Assembly (NCBI GenBank): GCA_030789695.1
Contig: CM061134.1
Location: 63,353,370 to 63,417,369 of the forward strand
Source of the DNA: Scilla litardierei
Taxonomy: Eukaryota; Streptophyta; Magnoliopsida; Asparagales; Asparagaceae
DNA: 64,000 nt
Direction: 5' to 3'
The notes beneath the pieces are model-generated. The model was not told the DNA's origin, did not search any database, and saw nothing but the letters and a program-made list of their open reading frames with translations. Positions 55,920 to 64,000 of this stretch are shown one piece after another. Within the stretch, counting starts at the first letter, position 1, and each line of letters starts with the position of its first letter. Both the position numbers and the translations under genes were made by a program.

Positions 55920-58900
55920 TGTAACGACCTGAAATTTCATCACTTCAATTTACCTATTTTTACGTACTTTAAAAATTAATTTTACTTTATAAATGCTCGT
56001 GAAGAATTTTATAACAAAACTGATTCCAAAAAAATTCTTATAAAAAATATTTAAGAGCACTAGACTTATCATATTATATTTTAGCAATTTCAGATTTTCT
56101 CAGATGCCCAAAACATTTCTGTTAAAATTAATCTCCCAAAATTACCGTTTTGATTCAACGAATTTATTTTCTATACAAACATCTTCAAAACGTTTTCAAA
56201 CTTGTACGGTAGCATCATATGATCATTTAGGGCTTCCCACATTAATTTCGTAATTTTCTGATATCATTTCAATAGAGAACCCGCAAACCCGCTTTCTAAA
56301 CGTTTTGGCCAAAAACTAGTATTTCCGTAGTCCAAATCCTGTAACGGTCTTCGTATTCACGATCCTCGTGACGATACGATCCCGTGGGTACGTTTTTGTA
56401 ATTTTTCGGAGTCGCTTACAAAAACGAGTTTGTATTCCTCCGCTTTGTTAATTACAGTCGCTAATGACCTTTTAACCCCTAATCCTCATCACATCTACTT
56501 TTGGGTAATTAAATCTGAATTGGCTCAGATCTAACCTCCCATCTACCCTCCCATCTACCCCCCATCTACCCCTTCATCTACCCCCTCTAATTACCATTTT
56601 GCCATTCACTAACCCTATAAATAAACCCATCCATTGTATTAACCCACACACAGATACTCTCTCTCTCTCCGTTTCATTTTGAACCCAGGCGTTCCCCCCG
56701 CTCTCCCTCACTTTCACTCTCCCCCTCTCTCACTCTCCTCTCACGTTCTCTCTCTCCCGGAGCTCCGCCGCCGCCCTCCGGCCTCAACCGCCGCCGACGA
56801 ACCCAGAACGAAGTCCGCCGCCTCCGCGCTCTCGCTGCCACCGCCCGTGAGCACAACGACGCAGAGCCCCTCCCCCCAGTCTCTCGGAGCTCCGGCAACA
56901 CGAACCCGACGACCGACTCGTTGCCTCGGCCTCCCTCCGACGACGAAGCGCCCAAACTCTCCACGGCGAGCTCGACGTCGTTGCGCCATCATACGCTCGC
57001 CCTACCTCCGAGAGCCTCCACACCCCCGACGTCGACAGTGCCACACCGCCGCTCGACGAAGCTCCGCACCCCACGACGCCGCCTCCTCTCCTCCGCCCCC
57101 GACGTCGTCCCGCCTCCGGAGACCGCCGCTCCACCTTCGCCGTCGTCGTCGCACGTCGCCGGTGCCACGACCGCCGTCGAGCTCGAGCCCGCAACGAAGG
57201 TGATGCGTAATATAACCCAATGGCAAACTTGTAAATATCGCGTATTTTCGTATTTTTCGTATTTTAAATAATTAATAAATGGGTTTTAAGGTTATAAATC
57301 CATAACTAATTATACAGGGGCCAGAAAAATGTGTGGCTAGTCCCAGAAAATCAGAAACGTCGAAACGAATCCATTGGCGCTAGTTTCGTCGCGATCAGGC
57401 AAGTATATTTCTCACAGTGAATTTTTAAAGGCAAAACTTAAATAGGTTAAAATTCTTCTAAAATTCGTAGCTTGCAATTTTTACGTATATGTACGTCTGA
57501 TAAAAATATATGTTACAGTACTTGTAAATACGATCGTTTTGACATCTTGTTTGCAAAATTCTGACGTACGGTTTGCCCGGAATAAATCTTTGAAGATATG
57601 TTGTAATGATAAATTCTTGTTTTAAAAATCCTTTTAAAATTCGTAATCTGTGATTTTACGTGCACTTACGTACGATAAAAATATATGTCGTACTACTAGT
57701 GAATACGATCATTTTGACACCTTGTTTGAAGAATTCTGATGTACGGTTTGCTCTAAACAATTCATTGAACATATGTTTTAAAAAATCATTCTTGATTTAA
57801 AATTGCTTTTTGGCTATTTAAAATTGTTTAAAAATTGTTTAAAAATCTTGAAAAATAACTACTAGTCTTAGAAAGTATTTTAAGCTAATTTAAACTCTTT
57901 TGCTTAGTTAAAATTAGATCTTACTCGTTCTTTCATCAATTTAAGTGATCTTTATGTTTTCTTCTAATTGCTAAATCGAATCGCAAAGTGGTGAACTTTT
58001 GTGAAACTATCGTACGGACTGTTGAAAACCGAGACTGAATTGACTGAAATGGAAGATGGAACTTCAACAATATTGAATGGAAGATGGAACTTTAACAATA
58101 TAGAATGAAAGATGGAATTTCAATAATAGACAGATAGTACACGTTCTTGTGACCGACACTAGACTTGACCTGGGATTGGGGTAGTCTATGATCAAAAGTG
58201 TTACAGAATGACTGGATGCGCCATACTAAATTACCTCCAACACATTACGGGGGTTAGAACCTTGACCGTTGCCATATCGGAACGGTGGGTAAGCCTCGGA
58301 GTTGCTCCCGTCGCAGGCTGCATGTTGGTTATCTCTAGTACTCTTGGACATGGACTTATCACTAGGATAGACTGGTTTTTGACTATTGTTCTAACATCTT
58401 TTCTGCAGGTTGCTACGGTGTGTTTATTTAATGCTAAATTGTCACAGGTTGCAAATGGTATTGCAAATTGTTGTTGAATGATTAAATTGCTACAGGTTGT
58501 AAACGATATTGCAAATGGCTATCAATGATTAAGTTGCGACAGATTGCAAATGTTTAACTTCTTTAACTGCTTTAACTATTTTAACTGCTTTAACTGCTTT
58601 ATCTCTTTTATTGCTTATTTTAAATTAAACTTATTGCTTGTCTTTAAAAGTCCAGCTTGGTTTAATTTTAAAATGTCCAACATTTTGGTTTTGAGATTAT
58701 CTTGCCGAGTAAACCTCGCTGACGGACATTTCATTTTGTTGTTTTACGAAATGTCCGTCAGGTATCGATAGTGAGTTCTTTGAAGACACTACTGCAGGAA
58801 TCGAGCCAGTGCTCGAAGGCTACGTGGAGTATCTACCCACAGAAGACTAGACTTTTACCTTCGCGTCAGCACTTTTATACATATTTGATTAATGTAATTC

Positions 58901-59179
58901 GTGTACTTTGTTTGTATTGGCCATACTAGGCCAAGCTGTATCTTAATTAATGTACACTGGATATGTAATAATGTCGTTTGAGCTGCTTCTTAAATTTGCA
59001 AGCAAGGATCTGCAATTTTTATACAGACGCTTAGTGTGTTTAAGCCAAGGAGGAAGAAAAGAAGAAGATTTCAAAAAGAAAAAAAAATGAAAGAAAAAAA
59101 AGTACTCCTCCTTGTTTTAAGCACATCGCGGACCCGTTCACGTCCTCGCTCCCGGTAGAATGGGAAGCGGGGCGTGACA
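55920..59179 (+). repeat. 5' LTR of the non-autonomous chromovirus
   Basis: It starts tgtaacgacctg and ends gcggggcgtgaca. A TATA-like tataaataaac lies near 56613. A GC-rich stretch (56679-57203) follows, open in several frames and encoding Pro/Ser/Arg-rich peptides; the 174-codon frame at 56679 starts about 65 bases after the TATA-like box. From 57300 to 58780 it is AT-rich, with a short ttaactgc repeat tract near 58550-58620. A second low-complexity A/G stretch lies at 59045-59105. Confidence 0.85.
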
Positions 59180-59385
59180 GGTTTTGGTGGCGGCCCATGC
59201 AGGTCTTGCTTATGCAAATACTTTAAGATCGGTTTAAATGACATTAATATCCAAGTGTACAACTAGAATAGATTTATTCTAACTTACCTCACATTGCGGT
59301 TTGTTTTGAAGTTTGGCAGGTTACTCACAACTGATGGTGATTTGATTTTAACTTACCTTACATTGCGGTTTGTTTTAAAGTATAT
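59180..59385 (+). other. Leader of the non-autonomous chromovirus
   Basis: ggttttggtggcggcccatgcagg follows the LTR. A segment of about 45 bases (taacttacctcacattgcgg...) is directly duplicated at about 59280-59322 and 59349-59391; the second copy ends at the gag ATG. Confidence 0.6.
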
Positions 59386-59538
59386 ATGGCAGGTCGACCA
59401 GATACAGACGACGTCACCAACAACGACATCTTGGGTATCGTAAAGGAAATACCGGAAATTCAACCCTATATTCTCCACGAAGCTGCTGAACCGGTAATCA
59501 CCAGTATATCTGAATCTTTTCCCTCTATGTCAATTTGA
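59386..59538 (+). pseudogene. Truncated gag start (50 codons)
   Basis: It starts MAGRPDTDDVTNNDILGIV, sharing MAGR with the gag of the other chromovirus, and ends at TGA at 59536-59538. No capsid domain follows in frame. From 59539 to 60060 no coding sequence is recognised. Confidence 0.6.
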
Positions 59539-60060
59539 CACCCATCGTCTTTATTGTCATTACTAGCATACTTTATCGTGCTATGTATTTGTCTTCATAA
59601 CATGTCCACTTCTTGATTTGAAAGTTTCCTATTGCTTCTTACCACAAAATTCGTAACGAACTATTTCCATTGAACCTCATTACCTTTTTTCGAATTCTTA
59701 ACCATTGCTTAGGAACTCGTGTTCCATTCTTGGTTATACCCTCCTTAGTAGCCACTTTTGCTAACCGTTATAGTTATTTTCATTGGATGAACCATCTACT
59801 CATTTCATCACCTTTCCTTCAGTTGTCAGTGGCACTCATATGAATGATAATCTTCCTTCAATGGACCATGATACCGGTCAATGTGCTTGGCTAAAGTCTG
59901 TTGGATCGACCTAGCTAGACTGGGCATAAGTGATCCTGGCTTAGTCACTTCCCTGGCCGTGTCCGCTGGACCGCAAGGACGTGAATCATGATTATGTGAC
60001 GTCATCGATCTTCACTATCAACCTTCCTTTATCTTGATGACCTTTCGATTGACCTTCTTA

Positions 60061-60762
60061 GAATCTTTCTTTAGTCCCCTTGAACTCTAGTTATGGAGGA
60101 CATCATTCGAATTTTGGATCATCAGAAGTTCGAGTTCAACCACTGAAGCAAATCGAAGGGCCACACTGCAAGCGACTGTCCTGAGAGGAAGTCTCAGCCT
60201 TCCAACTTTGCTCAGCAACGTCAACCAAGTGTACCAGCAGACTCGACAACAGGTGCTATCCCAAAGACGCCAAGCTTGTACCATGACGGTAGAAGAAGCT
60301 GAGGCTACGGACCAAGTAATCCCAGGTACGAGATATTCCACTAAGCTACTTACTCTATTATTTAGAGCTTGGACATGTTTCTTATCACTGTAACTGTTAA
60401 ACCTCTGACTCCACGTTGGATGGTCGAGACCGCTGGCAGTTCCCAGCGGATGCCTCCAATGTTCTATTGTGATTTGTAGCCGAGGTCTTTTTGCTAAATC
60501 CATGGTGATAGAGATGCCAACATTTGATGTTGTTCTTGGGATGAATTGGTTAAGGACATTTCATGCCACCTTTGATTGTCGTCAAAGGAGGGTAGAGTTC
60601 AAAATACCCGACCATCTTAAGTTCAAGTTCCTCCGCGGAAGCAGATCGAAGGACGCTCAGAAGTATTCGAGGATGATACTGGAGATTTTGAGACGACCCA
60701 ACCTGACGTGCCAGTGTAGGTTGTTGGCGTCTTTTCATTTTGTGCTCGTATTTCTCCTCTAG
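60061..60762 (+). pseudogene. Broken gag end and protease remnant
   Basis: Fragments in several frames suggest the end of gag (ELGHVSYHCN, near 60365-60395, is a possible broken zinc knuckle). Protease sequence is clear in the frame opening at 60469: SMVIEMPTFDVVLGMNWL and RTFHATFDCRQRRVEFKIP, matching [10 protein letters not shown] of the other chromovirus. The catalytic DSG part is not seen, and the frame drifts into unrelated sequence after about 60700. Confidence 0.65.
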
Positions 60763-61114
60763 CCCCTACTTCTATCTTGTACATAATTTCTTTCCCCCAA
60801 GGGTTTGATTCATTTCCCACTGACCGCCTTTCCCCCTCTTTATTGCGTTCTGTCCGTTTCCTCTCCTCGAGCCCCGTTCCAGCCTAACACCGACGACTTC
60901 GGTGCCCCCCCTTTTTTTTTCTTTTTGACCCATCTCCTTCCTCCGCAAACCACCACGTGGCTTTCCCTCTTCCCTCAGACATCGCCCCCCTCCCGGCCTC
61001 TTCCCCAAGCGAGCTCGATCGGACCTCGCATCGCCGCTCCGATCTCCGATCCGCCGGCCTCACCCGAAGATCCGCCAGCTTCCGCTTCGCTCCATCCCGG
61101 AGGCCCTCCCCGCC

Positions 61115-61684
61115 ATGGATCGTCAACCAGTCGCAGTCCTCGCCGCCGTGGACCCGCAACCACCGATGGCCCTCCGACGATATGTTTTGGGATTTTTGGC
61201 CTTGGTGACGACCCTCGCCGCCACCCTCGCTTCCGTCGCTTGGCTGAGATCTTGGGAAGCCGTGATCATTGGGCTTCTCTTGAGCTCTCTGCCTTGGGTC
61301 TCACCCACGTTGAGATCCCGTTTAGGCTTCCTCTTGCGTCTACTCCTTTTGGTGTGCGGGAAAGCATGTTTTTGGTTGTTCATTTGTTGGGTGATGTTGG
61401 GTGTTGCGAATGTCAGGTATTGGTCTACAGAAGGAGTGATGGCAATGAATATTGGCATGATATTGGCCTTGGGTGTTGAATTTGGATGTAGGCCTTGTGC
61501 TTGGCTCTGGATGAGAGCATGGATCCTGCCTTATTGTTGGATAGTATGGAGATTGACGGAAGAAATGCTGGCAGTGAGTACTGACTTAGAGTGTTGGCCT
61601 TGTACTTACCTTTGGGCGGTGATTTGGACGTTAGCATGTGGTTGGGCATTATGGAAATTGATGGTGTTGGTACCCGTGGATTAG
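61115..61684 (+). CDS. Unrecognised hydrophobic ORF (189 codons), possibly a captured gene fragment
   Basis: The ATG at 61115 lies in a good plant context (gccatgg). The protein begins MDRQPVAVLAAVDPQPPMAL and has several Leu/Trp/Val-rich segments that could span membranes (about residues 25-45, 50-65, 70-100, 115-145 and 165-185). The C-terminal third contains an imperfect repeat, CRPCAWLW and CWPCTYLW, about 35 residues apart. Upstream (60780-61114) is pyrimidine-rich, GC-rich and contains a cacgtg, resembling a plant gene 5' region. An overlapping frame of 224 codons (60805-61479) is also open, so coding status is uncertain. I do not recognise the family. Confidence 0.35.
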   Translation: MDRQPVAVLAAVDPQPPMALRRYVLGFLALVTTLAATLASVAWLRSWEAVIIGLLLSSLPWVSPTLRSRLGFLLRLLLLVCGKACFWLFICWVMLGVANVRYWSTEGVMAMNIGMILALGVEFGCRPCAWLWMRAWILPYCWIVWRLTEEMLAVSTDLECWPCTYLWAVIWTLACGWALWKLMVLVPVD

Positions 61685-62157
61685 TCGATACGTGCTATAT
61701 TATGAGCGACATCTTTGATTAAGACCCAGTAGCACGAATAAACTATATGGTCTTCCTTTTATGTGGTTTAAATAACTTGCTACTGGCTTATCACCCAGGT
61801 TCCAAGTTCGAACAGATGGTGTCATCATAATAGCCCTCATTTTCATGTGATATTATTATCTCACGTTAATTTTGGACAACTTTAGAAGGCATGGTAACTA
61901 TTGTAGTGATACTGGTCGGGACTAGTTACGGAAACTATGATGATGTTAAAACTTATTAGAAATATCTCTTGTTTTCTTGATGCCATTATATCACATTATA
62001 TTTCATGCTATTAACAACTTATTTTCTAAATTGTAATCATTCGACTAGTTTTCCATTTTATCATTTATTTGTTTGAGCTTCTTAATAACAGTAATTATTT
62101 TATTTTATAAAGTTTTGAGAAATTCCGAGGACGGAATTATTTTTAAGGAGGGTAGGA
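61685..62157 (+). other. 3' internal region with palindrome and polypurine tract
   Basis: This is AT-rich non-coding sequence. It ends with the palindrome aattccgaggacggaatt (62121-62138) and a polypurine tract, aaggagggtaggatg, just before the 3' LTR. Confidence 0.7.
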
Positions 62158-64000
62158 TGTAACGACCTGAAATTTCATCACTTCAATTTACCTATTTTTA
62201 CGTACTTTAAAAATTAATTTTACTTTATAAATGCTCGTGAAGAATTTTATAACAAAACTGATTCCAAAAAAATTCTTATAAAAAATATTTAAGAGCACTA
62301 GACTTATCATATTATATTTTAGCAATTTCAGATTTTCTCAGATGCCCAAAACATTTCTGTTAAAATTAATCTCCCAAAATTACCGTTTTGATTCAACGAA
62401 TTTATTTTCTATACAAACATCTTCAAAACGTTTTCAAACTTGTACGGTAGCATCATATGATCATTTAGGGCTTCCCACATTAATTTCGTAATTTTCTGAT
62501 ATCATTTCAATAGAGAACCCGCAAACCCGCTTTCTAAACGTTTTGGCCAAAAACTAGTATTTCCGTAGTCCAAATCCTGTAACGGTCTTCGTATTCACGA
62601 TCCTCGTGACGATACGATCCCGTGGGTACGTTTTTGTAATTTTTCGGAGTCGTTTACAAAAACGAGTTTGTATTCCTCCGCTTTGTTAATTACAGTCGCT
62701 AATGACCTTTTAACCCCTAATCCTCATCACATCTACTTTTGGGTAATTAAATCTGAATTGGCTCAGATCTAACCTCCCATCTACCCTCCCATCTACCCCC
62801 CATCTACCCCTTCATCTACCCCCTCTAATTACCATTTTGCCATTCACTAACCCTATAAATAAACCCATCCATTGTATTAACCCACACACAGATACTCTCT
62901 CTCTCTCCGTTTCATTTTGAACCCAGGCGTTCCCCCCGCTCTCCCTCACTTTCACTCTCCCCCTCTCTCACTCTCCTCTCACGTTCTCTCTCTCCCGGAG
63001 CTCCGCCGCCGCCCTCCGGCCTCAACCGCCGCCGACGAACCCAGAACGAAGTCCGCCGCCTCCGCGCTCTCGCTGCCACCGCCCGTGAGCACAACGACGC
63101 AGAGCCCCTCCCCCCAGTCTCTCGGAGCTCCGGCAACACGAACCCGACGACCGACTCGTTGCCTCGGCCTCCCTCCGACGACGAAGCGCCCAAACTCTCC
63201 ACGGCGAGCTCGACGTCGTTGCGCCATCATACGCTCGCCCTACCTCCGAGAGCCTCCACACCCCCGACGTCGACAGTGCCACACCGCCGCTCGACGAAGC
63301 TCCGCACCCCACGACGCCGCCTCCTCTCCTCCGCCCCCGACGTCGTCCCGCCTCCGGAGACCGCCGCTCCACCTTCGCCGTCGTCGTCGCACGTCGCCGG
63401 TGCCACGACCGCCGTCGAGCTCGAGCCCGCAACGAAGGTGATGCGTAATATAACCCAATGGCAAACTTGTAAATATCGCGTATTTTCGTATTTTTCGTAT
63501 TTTAAATAATTAATAAATGGGTTTTAAGGTTATAAATCCATAACTAATTATACAGGGGCCAGAAAAATGTGTGGCTAGTCCCAGAAAATCAGAAACGTCG
63601 AAACGAATCCATTGGCGCTAGTTTCGTCGCGATCAGGCAAGTATATTTCTCACAGTGAATTTTTAAAGGCAAAACTTAAATAGGTTAAAATTCTTCTAAA
63701 ATTCGTAGCTTGCAATTTTTACGTATATGTACGTCTGATAAAAATATATGTTACAGTACTTGTAAATACGATCGTTTTGACATCTTGTTTGCAAAATTCT
63801 GACGTACGGTTTGCCCGGAATAAATCTTTGAAGATATGTTGTAATGATAAATTCTTGTTTTAAAAATCCTTTTAAAATTCGTAATCTGTGATTTTACGTG
63901 CACTTACGTACGATAAAAATATATGTCGTACTACTAGTGAATACGATCATTTTGACACCTTGTTTGAAGAATTCTGATGTACGGTTTGCTCTAAACAATT
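62158..64000 (+). repeat. 3' LTR of the non-autonomous chromovirus (cut by window end)
   Basis: It corresponds to 55920-57762 at a constant offset of 6,238 bases without indel. All ORFs of the GC-rich stretch are repeated with identical translation. Confidence 0.92.

Larger units (their letters stand above)
55920..64000 (+). mobile_element. Non-autonomous chromovirus with near-identical LTRs (right end outside window)
   Basis: Its 5' LTR is 55920-59179 (3,260 bp) and its 3' LTR starts at 62158 and runs past the window. Over the 1,843 bases visible in both I noticed one difference (gtcgctta at 56412 versus gtcgttta at 62650) and no indel, so insertion is very recent. The 2,978-bp internal region holds a 50-codon gag start, broken gag-protease pieces, and an unrelated 189-codon ORF where pol should be. 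The left flank is tttgg. Confidence 0.85.

Noticed and set aside
1..64000. tRNA, rRNA or snRNA genes
   Set aside because: No cloverleaf-like box A/box B pairs or recognisable rRNA sequence were noticed. The only tRNA-related sequences are primer-binding sites.

Overview
The window is flowering-plant intergenic heterochromatin. It consists almost entirely of LTR retrotransposons and DNA transposons inserted into one another. Supporting signs are Athila-, SIRE- and chromovirus-type proteins, plant-type primer-binding sites, Helitron and hAT termini, and TSD-flanked solo LTRs. I see no convincing host gene, rRNA, tRNA or CRISPR. The species cannot be named from the sequence.

Left part (1-37090). 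A gag-only Athila-related element (TR-GAG-like, minus strand) fills 1-5194; its left LTR is cut by the window edge. It abuts Athila element A1 (minus strand), whose halves lie at 5195-6953 and 35019-37090. A1 is split by a SIRE-like Copia tandem (minus strand, 6954-35018) in which two element bodies share a middle LTR (31005-32293). The left Copia LTR holds a solo LTR (7684-9804), which holds a foldback element. The Copia RT-RNase H region is split by a chromovirus solo LTR (11589-26776). That solo LTR carries two head-to-tail Helitrons (the first containing an internally deleted hAT), a 725-bp hAT-like MITE, and an Ale-like Copia (18767-26400).

Right part (37091-64000). A Copia-like LTR fragment is interrupted by a solo LTR (37743-39702). 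Athila element A2 (39708-53779) has its gag split by a nearly complete Tekay/Del-type chromovirus (40567-50907). More Copia-like LTR follows to 55919. A very young non-autonomous chromovirus (55920 to beyond 64000) comes next; its visible LTR portions differ by about one base in 1.8 kb, and an unrecognised hydrophobic ORF sits where pol should be.

Four observations stand out. (1) The Tekay-type LTR has three tandem 60-bp repeats, each a hairpin in which one stem base pair covaries. (2) Several unrelated LTRs carry arrays of short near-palindromic boxes, each family with its own motif, upstream of a TATA-like sequence. (3) The chromovirus coding region is interrupted by two short GT-AG intervals whose removal restores the expected protein, so they look like introns. 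(4) The young non-autonomous chromovirus carries a possible captured gene segment. Coding capacity is degraded nearly everywhere; the least damaged pol is that of the chromovirus, with three visible lesions.
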